Assembly (NCBI GenBank): GCA_965204095.1
Contig: OZ241991.1
Location: 4,960,001-5,024,000 of the forward strand
Direction of reading: 5' to 3'
Source of the DNA: JAPPLB01 sp965204095
GTDB lineage: Bacteria; Acidobacteriota; Terriglobia; Bryobacterales; UBA6623
DNA length: 64,000 bases
Made by a program: the position numbers and the translations under genes. This document shows positions 24,190 to 32,337 of this stretch, one piece after another; the first letter of the stretch is position 1; each line of letters opens with the position of its first letter. Below the pieces are notes generated by a model. It saw nothing but the letters and a program-made list of their open reading frames with translations. It made no database searches and was not told where the DNA came from.

Positions 24190-27045
24190 CTAGATGCGCT
24201 CCACGCCCGCGGCCGTAAACAACAACTGCTCGTCATCGCGATCCGTCTCGCCGCAGTGCGGAAGAATCGCGGCCCGCGCTGCATTGCGCAGCCGAATCGC
24301 TTCACTGAAGCCGCTTCCTTGCGGGGAAATAAGAGGCAGAATCTTGACGTGGACCGATCCGCGGTTCGGGAGCCAATGTTCGTCGCGCAGGATGTGCCGC
24401 GTCCCTCGAAGCGCCACCGGAATCACCGGCGTCTGTGTCTCCGCGGCCACCACGAATGCCCCCAGACGAAACGGAAGCAACCCATCCCTTGGAATGAACG
24501 TACCTTCCGGGAAAACAGCGATACGCCGGCCGGCTCTGGCCGCCTCAATGACCTTTCCGGCGTCTTCGACGCTCGCCGCGACATCCAGACGCTGGACGAA
24601 CAGGGCATCCATGCGTTCGAGAAACGACCGGAACCATTTGAACTCGCTGAGGTCATCTTTCACAACGAAACTCAGTGGCCCGGGCACCATCGCCGCCACG
24701 ACAATCGAGTCAAGGTAGCTGGCGTGGTTGATCACCACGACTCCGCCCCGGTTTGGCGTCAGTTGCGCGCCTTCCAGCGTAGTCTTGGTGAACGTGAGTC
24801 CCAGGATCAATCGTCCCCAGGTGCGCACCGCCGTCCAGCGAGCGCGCTTGGGGAGGATCAGCATCGATAACCAGGTTCCGAGTACGCAACCTGCGATCAC
24901 GAACCACCAATGGATGCCGTAGAGCCAATGGCCGGTTCCTCTGATGAACCGCGACGCACCGCTCACGACGCCGCCAAGCGCCAGCGATGCAACCTGCTTC
25001 CAGACGGCGCGAGGACCCGCCTCGAGAAGACCCTGCTCATAGAGTTCGCGAGTCGACGAACGTCGGATCTTACCGCTGGATGTCTTCGGGACCGTCTGCG
25101 GGCGAGCAAGGACCACGTCGTCCGGACGTGCATCCATGATTTCAGTGGCGATCCGCTCGATCTCGCTTCTTACGGAGTCTTTCGCACCCTTGTCCTCAAG
25201 TCTTGTTTCCGCAACGACAATGACTCTTTCGATGCCTGTCTCCGCGTCCGTCATTCCGAAAACGGCAACGCAGCCTTTGCGCACATTTTCGATCTGACCG
25301 ATCGCTTCTTCGACTTCGTGCGGGTAAATATTGCGGCCCGCACGGATGATGATGTCCTTCGAGCGTCCGGTGATATGGATCTCGCCGTCCGCGAGATAGC
25401 CGCGGTCGCCGCTTTCGAGCCAACCATCGCGTATCAGTTCACGGGTCTTTTCTTCGTTGTGAAAATACCCGCTGGTCGCCGAAGGTCCGCGAAACTGAAT
25501 CCTCCCCACGCAGCGTTCGCCCAACTCGCGGCCGGCGTCATCCAGTATCCGAATGTGGTGGCGAGGCAGGGCCCGGCCGCAGGAGATCACTTCCAGCACG
25601 CCCTCATCCGTCGAGCCTGCCGGAACAGCTTCACCACGTGTCGTCAACAAACTGCGGCGAATCCGGTCGACCCCCGGCAGACGTTCTGGCGGCGTTGTTG
25701 CGAGAGCCAGCGAGTTCTCGGCCATCCCGTATACCGGAGTGACCGCTTCCGGCCGAAGACCGTAGGGCTTGAACCGTTCCGTGAACTTGCGAATCGAGTT
25801 CCCGCTTACCGGTTCGGCGCCGTTCATCAGAATTCGTGCGGAACTCAAATCCAGGCCCTTGATTTGATCGTCTTCGACCTTGGTGGCACAGATCTCGAAC
25901 GCAAAATTCGGCGCCGCAGAGATCGTTCCTCGGTGCTGATGAATGGCCCACAACCATCTTTCCGGCCGCGACAAAAACGTCAGTGGCGACATCAGAACGA
26001 GTGGAACGGCGTAGTAGAGACTGCCCAGCCAAGCGCCAATCAAGCCCATGTCGTGGTAGAGCGGCAGCCAACTGACAACGGTATCTCCCGGGCCGGGATG
26101 CATGACTTCACCGATGGCGCGAAGATTCGCGAGCAGATTGCGATGGCTTAGCACGACACCTTTCGGGTCTCCGGTGCTGCCTGACGTATACTGCAGCAAA
26201 GCCGTGTCGTCCGATCTCAGTGTGACGGGACCCATCGAGCGGCCGTCCGATTTCAGGTCCGAGACCGTGCCCACGAACCGCAGCGACGGCACGAGGGCTC
26301 GCAGCAGCCTAGCCGCGCCGCGGGCCTCCGGTACGGTGATCAGAACCTCTGCTTCGGCATTGTTCAGAATCGCAGCTTGTCTTCGTAGGTGATCTTCCAA
26401 CTGTGACAGGCGTGCCGGCGGATAGATCGGAACCGGCGTTGCTCCTGCACACAGCGCCCCGAAAAACCCCTCGAAGAAGTCTGCTCCGGTGGGCAGCATC
26501 ATGGCGACGCGCTCGTCTTGCCTGACATCGTGCTCCATTAGGCCCGCACTTACTTCCCGCGCCGCCGTGAACAACCCGCCGTAGGTGATCTTCGCGACGC
26601 CCGGCGGGTCGTCCGTCAGGAGAATGTGAGTGCGTCCTGCTTCGTGGGCGGCATGCGCTTCGAGGACGTCGATCAGTGTCGCGGCCGCACTCGGCGTAGC
26701 GGCTACGCCCTCGTCGGCGGATGCAACGGACACCAGGTCGGTGCCGCCGGCAGCGGACGTTTTTTGCGCAAGTCCGGAGAGCAGATCCGCGATCGACTCC
26801 GCCGTGCCCAGCAAACCGTCGGGCAAGCGAACGTCGAACGTCCTCTCGATTCGGCGCAGCAGTTCAGCACGCCCTAGGCTGTCGATCGCCAGATCGCGCT
26901 CCAGACGGCTTGCCGCTGTGATCCGCACCCGATCGCGCCGCCCCGGATGCAGTTCGGAAACAAGCTGCTCCACCACGCCGAACAAACGCTCTGGAGCACT
27001 GCAGGCAGGCTGTACGCCGGACGATTCCTTGAGGAGGTCAGCCAT
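24190..27045 (-). CDS. ACP - AMP-dependent acyl ligase - acyltransferase fusion
   Basis: A 951-residue three-part enzyme. Residues about 20-100 form an acyl carrier domain with the phosphopantetheine serine in AIDSLGRAEL (Ser56). Residues about 120-680 form an AMP-forming ligase: LLQYTSGSTGDPKGVVLSH, YDLGL-like middle segments, ESGDRGYLADGEIHITGR, and the C-terminal lysine in PKTSSGKIRRS. Residues about 720-940 form a PlsC-type acyltransferase with NHASYLDS (HX4D) and FPEGTF. A fatty acid could be activated, loaded on the built-in ACP and passed to a lysophospholipid or similar acceptor, as in Aas-like systems. It is co-transcribed with the UMF1 transporter. Confidence 0.88.
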   Translation of the reverse strand: MADLLKESSGVQPACSAPERLFGVVEQLVSELHPGRRDRVRITAASRLERDLAIDSLGRAELLRRIERTFDVRLPDGLLGTAESIADLLSGLAQKTSAAGGTDLVSVASADEGVAATPSAAATLIDVLEAHAAHEAGRTHILLTDDPPGVAKITYGGLFTAAREVSAGLMEHDVRQDERVAMMLPTGADFFEGFFGALCAGATPVPIYPPARLSQLEDHLRRQAAILNNAEAEVLITVPEARGAARLLRALVPSLRFVGTVSDLKSDGRSMGPVTLRSDDTALLQYTSGSTGDPKGVVLSHRNLLANLRAIGEVMHPGPGDTVVSWLPLYHDMGLIGAWLGSLYYAVPLVLMSPLTFLSRPERWLWAIHQHRGTISAAPNFAFEICATKVEDDQIKGLDLSSARILMNGAEPVSGNSIRKFTERFKPYGLRPEAVTPVYGMAENSLALATTPPERLPGVDRIRRSLLTTRGEAVPAGSTDEGVLEVISCGRALPRHHIRILDDAGRELGERCVGRIQFRGPSATSGYFHNEEKTRELIRDGWLESGDRGYLADGEIHITGRSKDIIIRAGRNIYPHEVEEAIGQIENVRKGCVAVFGMTDAETGIERVIVVAETRLEDKGAKDSVRSEIERIATEIMDARPDDVVLARPQTVPKTSSGKIRRSSTRELYEQGLLEAGPRAVWKQVASLALGGVVSGASRFIRGTGHWLYGIHWWFVIAGCVLGTWLSMLILPKRARWTAVRTWGRLILGLTFTKTTLEGAQLTPNRGGVVVINHASYLDSIVVAAMVPGPLSFVVKDDLSEFKWFRSFLERMDALFVQRLDVAASVEDAGKVIEAARAGRRIAVFPEGTFIPRDGLLPFRLGAFVVAAETQTPVIPVALRGTRHILRDEHWLPNRGSVHVKILPLISPQGSGFSEAIRLRNAARAAILPHCGETDRDDEQLLFTAAGVERI

Positions 27046-27153
27046 TTATCGAGGCAGCGGCGAGGACACATGTTCCTCCGAACACCTTGAGTCAGGATAA
27101 CGGCGCAGCACATCGCGCGGCTCTTTGCTCGCGGGAAGCCATCACTCCTTTAG

Positions 27154-27330
27154 CCTGCATTTCTCACCACGTGGTGAGGCGAAGTGCGTGAGAGGGCCGT
27201 CAGGACGAGGCGCGCGCCGCTTGGCGCGCGCAGGCGTACTTGAACAGTACGTTGAGCACGGCAAGCAAGCGCAACGAAGTCCTGGCGGTCGTATCGCGTG
27301 CTTCGACCGTCGGGTAGTGAGACATGCAGG
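27154..27330 (+). repeat. MITE-A copy 7
   Basis: Full-length (177 bp), with perfect TTAG flanks (27150-27153 and 27331-27334) instead of CTAG, showing that the target allows T in the first place. The right tip is slightly altered (GTAGTGAGACATGCAGG). Confidence 0.93.
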
Positions 27331-27425
27331 TTAGCCGATTTTTTCAGAATAGCGCTCCGGCATCCGTGCAAAGGGACCCGGCCGTCGATAAAAATGCAAG
27401 GCGCCGCGAGTGCGGCCTTGGCTGC

Positions 27426-27968
27426 CTACCTCAGCGCGGCTTCGATCGCAGGCGCGATCTTCGCGGGCTCGACATCCGGGGCGAAACGGCCGATGACCTT
27501 GCCATCACCATCCGCCAGGAATTTCGTGAAGTTCCATGGCACTTCGCCGCCGGTTTCCGGATGAGCCGACTTGTCCGTCAAGAACTGATACAGCGGGTGC
27601 GTATCCGTGCCTTTGACCGAGATCTTCCCGAACATCGGGAAGCTCACGTCGAAGTTGCGGGAGCAGAAGGCCTTGATCTCGTTGTTCGTGCCGGGCTCCT
27701 GCCCACCGAAGTTGTTGGCAGGGAAGCCCATCACCACCAGCCCCCGGTCCTTGTACTTGCGGTAGAGCGCTTCCAGCCCTTTGTATTGTGGCGTGAAGCC
27801 ACAGCGGCTCGCCACGTTCACCATCAGGAGCACTTTGCCCTTGTAGTCGCCGAGCGAAGTGGCCTCGCCGTCTATCGAGTCGAGCGTGAAATCGTGAACA
27901 CTGTTGGCGGCGGGCAAGGAAAGTACGAACAAGCAGGCCAGGGTGAACCATCGGATCGATTTTCTCAT
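27426..27968 (-). CDS. Exported glutathione peroxidase-family thiol peroxidase
   Basis: A 180-residue protein with a signal peptide (MRKSIRWFTLACLFVLSLPA). Catalytic residues are all present: Cys in NVASRCGFTPQYKG (cysteine, not selenocysteine), Gln in PANNFGGQEPGTN, and Trp-Asn in VPWNFTKFL. It should reduce hydroperoxides in the periplasm, probably with a thioredoxin-like donor. The open frame continues far upstream, but the start is ATG 27968. TATAAT ends 6 bases before it and no ribosome site is visible, suggesting a leaderless mRNA. Confidence 0.93.
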   Translation of the reverse strand: MRKSIRWFTLACLFVLSLPAANSVHDFTLDSIDGEATSLGDYKGKVLLMVNVASRCGFTPQYKGLEALYRKYKDRGLVVMGFPANNFGGQEPGTNNEIKAFCSRNFDVSFPMFGKISVKGTDTHPLYQFLTDKSAHPETGGEVPWNFTKFLADGDGKVIGRFAPDVEPAKIAPAIEAALR

Positions 27969-27974
27969 AGCGAC

Positions 27975-27980
27975 ATTATA
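27975..27980 (-). promoter_or_regulatory. Consensus -10 box (TATAAT), leaderless spacing, for the peroxidase gene
   Basis: TATAAT lies 6 bases upstream of ATG 27968 on the minus strand, inside the 20-base gap after the upstream protease gene. The -35 would fall in the end of that gene and is poor. Confidence 0.55.
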
Positions 27981-27988
27981 CGACTGCC

Positions 27989-28885
27989 TTACATGCGGAA
28001 CGGCGCCGGCGTGAAGCACAAAATGAAGATCACCCAGAGCCAGAACCCGATACGCCGCCGCTCTCGTCCGAGGTCGACAGCATCGTTCACAGTCGGGGGG
28101 TGGCCGATCCCCATGAACAAAAGCAGGATCAGCATGATCAGATACTGAAATCCCTGAATCGCTGTAACAATCGCCAGCAGGATAAAGGCGACGATCGCCA
28201 CCATCCGGCTTCGGCGGCCGAACAGCGCGTAGTTGATGTGCCCTCCGTCGAGCTGACTGATCGGCAGCAGGTTCAGCGCCGTGACAAAGAGTCCGACCCA
28301 GCCGGCGAACGCAACCGGATGCAAGAGAAGGGCGACCTCGTCGGGCTGAGAACCGAAAATCACCCATTGCATGGCGCGAAATATCAATGGGTCGCCCAAG
28401 TTGATCCAGTTGGCCCCCTGCTCCGGCGTCGGTACCTGCTCGGAAAGATAGATACCCAAAAAGCTCACTGGGAAAGCCACAACCAGCCCCGCCACCGGGC
28501 CCGCCGCCGCGATGTCGAACAATGCGCGGCGGTTCGGAATGTAAGGCGACATCCGAATGACTGCCCCGAGGGTGCCCAGAAACGACGGGAAGGGAATGAA
28601 GTAAGGCAGGGTCGCTGGCACTCGATAGTGCCGTGCAGCGAAGTAATGACCGAATTCGTGCGCCGTCAGGATGCTCAGCACGCAAACGGAATAGACAGGT
28701 CCTTGCACCAGCGTCGTCGAGGCCACCGTCAGCAGAAACAACAGCAGGTGGAGCCAGATCTTTCGCTGACGAGGCCGGAGCCGCGGCTGATCGGGGACGT
28801 ACCCCCCGTTCGTGCTCGTCTCGTAGACCTGCTGCGGGTAACGGATAACCCGTGGCGGAAACAGCGGAGGAGGATTCGACGACAT
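27989..28885 (-). CDS. Site-2 protease family membrane metalloprotease (M50)
   Basis: A 298-residue multi-pass membrane protein. The zinc-binding HExxH is in LTAHEFGHYFAARHY and the third ligand in LNLLPISQLDGGHINYALFG. A Pro-rich cytoplasmic N-terminus precedes the first helix. Members cut transmembrane substrates such as anti-sigma factors, but no such partner is next to it. ATG 28885 has a strong GGAGGAG at the right distance; an ATG 12 codons upstream does not. Confidence 0.9.
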   Translation of the reverse strand: MSSNPPPLFPPRVIRYPQQVYETSTNGGYVPDQPRLRPRQRKIWLHLLLFLLTVASTTLVQGPVYSVCVLSILTAHEFGHYFAARHYRVPATLPYFIPFPSFLGTLGAVIRMSPYIPNRRALFDIAAAGPVAGLVVAFPVSFLGIYLSEQVPTPEQGANWINLGDPLIFRAMQWVIFGSQPDEVALLLHPVAFAGWVGLFVTALNLLPISQLDGGHINYALFGRRSRMVAIVAFILLAIVTAIQGFQYLIMLILLLFMGIGHPPTVNDAVDLGRERRRIGFWLWVIFILCFTPAPFRM

Positions 28886-29142
28886 GCGGCTCCTCCTCAG
28901 GGTACGACAAACCCCTTCCACTGGTCTTGCGCCCGGCCGGATATTGGTTCAGCAGCCCTTCGCCACAACACTGGACTAAGGACTGTATTTTCTGTGTTTC
29001 AGGTGTTTGGGGTGGCCACCCAGAGCATTTTCATGCGCGATGATGGACAGACGATCCGGTTCGGTGCCGTCCGATCTCTCCCGCACGTACACGCACAGAG
29101 TCGAGCAGAGTGTGTCACGAATCAGAGGCAAGATTCCTTATC
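28886..29142. other. Intergenic region without a supported gene
   Basis: About 250 bases between the protease gene and the Abi gene. No repeat-family copy, RNA gene or terminator was recognised. GC appears lower than in the flanks. Confidence 0.4.
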
Positions 29143-29871
29143 TCAAAAGTGAACGTCCGTTCCGTAGTTCAAGGTGTCGAGTAGTGTGGGGACTCGGCTA
29201 TGGTATTCGATCCACATCCGCACCCCCGGCGAAATCCATCCGGTCACATCAAGAATGTGCTGGTGGTCATTGGCCAAGTCCCTTGCAAAGATCGGTTCGT
29301 GATGGGCGATCCGATTTCGCAGCTTTCGCAGACAATCCAGCGGCTTGTGTGCCTGCTTGCGCGTCAGCGACGTGCAGTTAGGGAACGCTCCACGAAGCGC
29401 CGGCCTCCAGAGTGTCATCTCATAGTTCGCTTTGCGCCCAACCGGATTGATGCGGCCTCCGGAGCCAAGCAGCGAAACCCAGAAGCCTAAGGAGAGCGTA
29501 GCCACAACCCGGGGTGGCTCCTCTGTATGGCCGGTGCGCGCTACATCGGTTTTCGCGTCGGCAATCCGAACAAGACACCCCGTGTCGAGTCCAGCCGCAG
29601 GGTTGTTGTACCAGGCCGCACCGTAGCGTCCCGCGAGCTGCCGATGCATTGCGTTCCGCAACGCGACCTCCAGACCCTGCAGTGGTCCGTAGAACGCGGC
29701 ACTGATGGCCGTGTTCCAGGTGTAGAGGTGAAGTGCTTTCTCCCGGTCTCCCTGCACGGCTCTGAGGTACGTACCCATGCGTTCTGGAGAGAACGATGCC
29801 TCCAGGTCGCCCAGAACGTTTCCGATGGAGAGGAAGGACTTGACTTCTCCCCCTTGTCGCGATACGGTCAT
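29143..29871 (-). CDS. Abi-family (Abi_2, HEPN) protein
   Basis: A 242-residue protein. The C-terminal RKLRNRIAHHEPIF (about residues 182-195) is the signature of the Abi-like family and fits the HEPN RNase motif R-x4-6-H (Arg185-His190). LEVALRNAMHRQL near residue 70 is the other conserved Abi_2 helix. Members are linked to abortive infection or act as toxins cutting RNA. The gene follows an HTH gene by 48 bases on the same strand, so the pair may be a regulator-effector unit. The ribosome site is weak. Confidence 0.82.
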   Translation of the reverse strand: MTVSRQGGEVKSFLSIGNVLGDLEASFSPERMGTYLRAVQGDREKALHLYTWNTAISAAFYGPLQGLEVALRNAMHRQLAGRYGAAWYNNPAAGLDTGCLVRIADAKTDVARTGHTEEPPRVVATLSLGFWVSLLGSGGRINPVGRKANYEMTLWRPALRGAFPNCTSLTRKQAHKPLDCLRKLRNRIAHHEPIFARDLANDHQHILDVTGWISPGVRMWIEYHSRVPTLLDTLNYGTDVHF

Positions 29872-29919
29872 AACGTACGCCCCGGGTACGCCTCTGCCTT
29901 GTTGGTATGCGCCCGGGGT

Positions 29920-30477
29920 TCAGCTTTTTCCGGCCAGTTCCTGTGGTGCCAGTTTGAGCCTCTTTCCGCGCACTCTGGAGTACCCAGGTTTGGTCACCGC
30001 TTTCCGGTTAGCCTTTGCCGTCTCCTCAACGTCACGGAATTGAGGTTCCAGTTCCTTCAGGCGATTCACCAGCCCCGAAAGATCGTAAATGTTTGTCAGT
30101 TTGCCGCCGTGACCAGCTCGTCGCTCAATTCGCCGGACAAGACCTACTGTCTCGAGTTCCTTGATGTAGCGCTGCACTTGGCGGGTACTGAGACCCAAGC
30201 GGTCACTGAGGGTTTTCTTCCCCGGGAAGGGCTTTCGGTCTCTCTCCCACCAGAAGTCGCAGAGTTGCATCAGCACTGCAAGCTGTGTCGGATTGAGCCC
30301 CAGTCTCTGTTGCGCGCGCAGTAACAGGGACGGTACGACGCAAAAGCCGAGCGCCATGACCTTTTGGCCCCACTTTTTGTCTGACTCCCGTGTCTTCTCC
30401 GGCGTTCGTACCGTCTTCTTGGACCGACGTATCGGCACCACGTTGTCGGTTGCCATCCTTTCGGCTTCATTCGTCAT
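29920..30477 (-). CDS. Winged helix-turn-helix protein
   Basis: A 185-residue basic protein. Residues about 60-130 form a winged HTH of the replication-initiator/MarR-like type: LNPTQLAVLMQLCDFWWERD, then KKTLSDRLGLSTRQVQRYIK as the recognition region, then LVRRIERRAGHGG. The N- and C-termini are Lys/Arg-rich. Such proteins occur on plasmids and next to Abi genes. ATG 30477 has GGAGA 8 bases upstream. It probably controls itself and the Abi gene, but a replication role is possible. Confidence 0.72.
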   Translation of the reverse strand: MTNEAERMATDNVVPIRRSKKTVRTPEKTRESDKKWGQKVMALGFCVVPSLLLRAQQRLGLNPTQLAVLMQLCDFWWERDRKPFPGKKTLSDRLGLSTRQVQRYIKELETVGLVRRIERRAGHGGKLTNIYDLSGLVNRLKELEPQFRDVEETAKANRKAVTKPGYSRVRGKRLKLAPQELAGKS

Positions 30478-30981
30478 CTTGAAGGTCTCCTAAGGCTATA
30501 ATCCTGTGCTGTTTCTCAGTATCAGCCGAAAACCGATTGCTTTCAAGCCGTGACGACCAGTCGTTTCTGACCCCTACCTGGGGTCATTTCAGACTCCTGT
30601 CACGAGAACGGCACGACTGCTGAAGAACGACCACAGGTAACCTGAGTTCAATTCAATCGACCACATAACTGAGAACCCAAAAGGATGAAGTCGCACATGA
30701 CTAGTGGGTGTTCACTCCAACGTGCTCATCAGCGGACAGCTAGCGGTGGCTGAAGAGGATGATCGGGCATTGATCGAGATAGGACAGGGGAGTTGCCAAA
30801 GTGCTCAGTGGTCCCGTGACAGCAGATCAACTGCTTCGCAGGTGCATCAAAACTGTATCGGAGCCCCCTGTTCGTTGAAGGGATCAGGGTTGCCCATGAG
30901 CAGCGGGCGGGTTCCCCGAGTTGTTGATAACACGAAGAATTGAACGTATTCGATGGAGAGAAAAGAAGCACTCACGTTACT
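30478..30981. other. 500-base gap upstream of the HTH-Abi pair, with a palindrome
   Basis: No supported gene. A 7-bp perfect inverted repeat TGACCCC-N5-GGGGTCA lies at 30568-30586, about 90 bases upstream of the HTH gene, and could be its operator. The rest is of lower GC than the flanks and looks like acquired DNA. Confidence 0.45.
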
Positions 30982-32013
30982 TCAGTAGCCGGCGTCTTTA
31001 TCGACTAGGTTCACGAGCGGGCGGCCATGGGCGAAGCGCCCGACATTATCGACCATCACGTCAAGGCGGCGTCCGTTCGCGGCCTCCGACAGCGACGCCA
31101 TGTGGGGGGTGATGATAACGTTCTTGAATCGCCAAAGGGCGTGGTCTTCGGGCAACGGCTCGGGACGGGTTACGTCGAGGCCGGCGCCGCGGAGCTTGCC
31201 GCTGTCAAGGCTCTTCACAAGCGCCTCGCGGTCATAGAGGCCACCGCGCGATATCACGATGAAGTAGGCATCGTCTTTCATGAGATCGAACTGACGTGCG
31301 CCGATCATGTTCTCGCTTTCGAGTGTCAACGGAGCAGCGATAAAAATGGCGTCGGCTTTCGGGAGCACGCTATCGACGGCGTCAGGCTTGACGACGATCG
31401 GCACGTAGTTCGATACCGGGATGTCTCGCGGGTCAACGCCGATGACTGAGATTCCGAAACCGTGCAGGCGCTGGGCGATCTGGGTGCCGATGCCTCCGAC
31501 GCCCACCACTACAGCCGTCATGCCCTGCAGCTCACGGATGGTATCAGGCGCCTCGGAGCGGGACTTCCAGGTCTGGGTCTCCATGTCGGGGATGTAGGTT
31601 TGCAGTCCGCGGGCCAGCGCCAGGAACAGCGCCAGTGCATGATCGGCGACGGACGGTCCCTGCACGACTTTGCAGTTCGTCAACTTGACATCGCTTTCTA
31701 CGAACTCCGGCCAGAAAGTGTAGGCCTCGACTCCGGCGCTTGGACTTTGTACCCATTCGAGATTCTTCGCCTTGGCGAACTGCTCCTTGTTGATGCCGCC
31801 CAGCACTCCGTGAGCATCGACGACGTGCCGCTCGAACTCTTCCTGCGAACGGGCGACGATGATATCGGCGCGGTCGCCGGCGGCTTTTTTGTAGCGGACG
31901 ACGGCATGATCATTGGCCGTGAACGAGGTCTCGCTGCCCCGAAGGAGGATTTTCTTGTCGGCGGCGGAAGCGGCGGCCGAGATGAAGAGCAGTAGAGCCA
32001 GAATCTTTTTCAT
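30982..32013 (-). CDS. D-2-hydroxyacid dehydrogenase with signal peptide
   Basis: A 343-residue NAD-dependent dehydrogenase. The core is intact: VVVGVGGIGTQIAQRLHGFG (GxGxxG), Arg in VISRGGLYDREAL, Glu in VTRPEPLPEDHALW and His in VIITPHMASLSE. It begins with a clear signal peptide (MKKILALLLFISAAASAADK), and GGGAGA lies well placed before ATG 32013. Export is odd because NAD is scarce outside the cytoplasm. Either the enzyme works on a bound cofactor in the periplasm or the leader is a membrane anchor. The substrate is unknown. Confidence 0.87.
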   Translation of the reverse strand: MKKILALLLFISAAASAADKKILLRGSETSFTANDHAVVRYKKAAGDRADIIVARSQEEFERHVVDAHGVLGGINKEQFAKAKNLEWVQSPSAGVEAYTFWPEFVESDVKLTNCKVVQGPSVADHALALFLALARGLQTYIPDMETQTWKSRSEAPDTIRELQGMTAVVVGVGGIGTQIAQRLHGFGISVIGVDPRDIPVSNYVPIVVKPDAVDSVLPKADAIFIAAPLTLESENMIGARQFDLMKDDAYFIVISRGGLYDREALVKSLDSGKLRGAGLDVTRPEPLPEDHALWRFKNVIITPHMASLSEAANGRRLDVMVDNVGRFAHGRPLVNLVDKDAGY

Positions 32014-32086
32014 GGTGGATCTCCCTGGACGCTTTTTTATACGGAAGCGAAGGATAGCACTGTGACGGCTCTGAGAAAACTGCTAG

Positions 32087-32263
32087 CCTGCCTTTCTCAC
32101 CACGTGGAAAGGCGAAGTGCGTGAGAGGGCCGTCAGGACGAGGCGCGCGCCGCTTGGCGCGCGCAGGCGTACTTGAACCGTACGTTGAGCACGGCAAGCA
32201 AGCGCAACGAAGTCCTGGCGGTCGTATCGCGTGCTTCGGCCGTCATGTGGTGAGAAATGCAGG
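32087..32263 (+). repeat. MITE-A copy 8
   Basis: Full-length (177 bp), flanks CTAG (32083-32086) and CTAA (32264-32267). Lies between two co-directional minus-strand genes. Confidence 0.92.
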
Positions 32264-32337
32264 CTAAGTCTTCGTGTCACGGCGCTACCGAGCCGGGCAC
32301 GACGCAGAGGAGCAAGCCCGCAGAGCGGTCGCATTCC

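Noticed and set aside
24910..26151. 413-codon open frame on the plus strand
   Set aside because: Entirely antisense to the acyl ligase gene, without domain or ribosome site.
27426..27968. Selenoprotein glutathione peroxidase
   Set aside because: The catalytic position is an ordinary cysteine codon (TGC type), and there is no in-frame TGA at this site.
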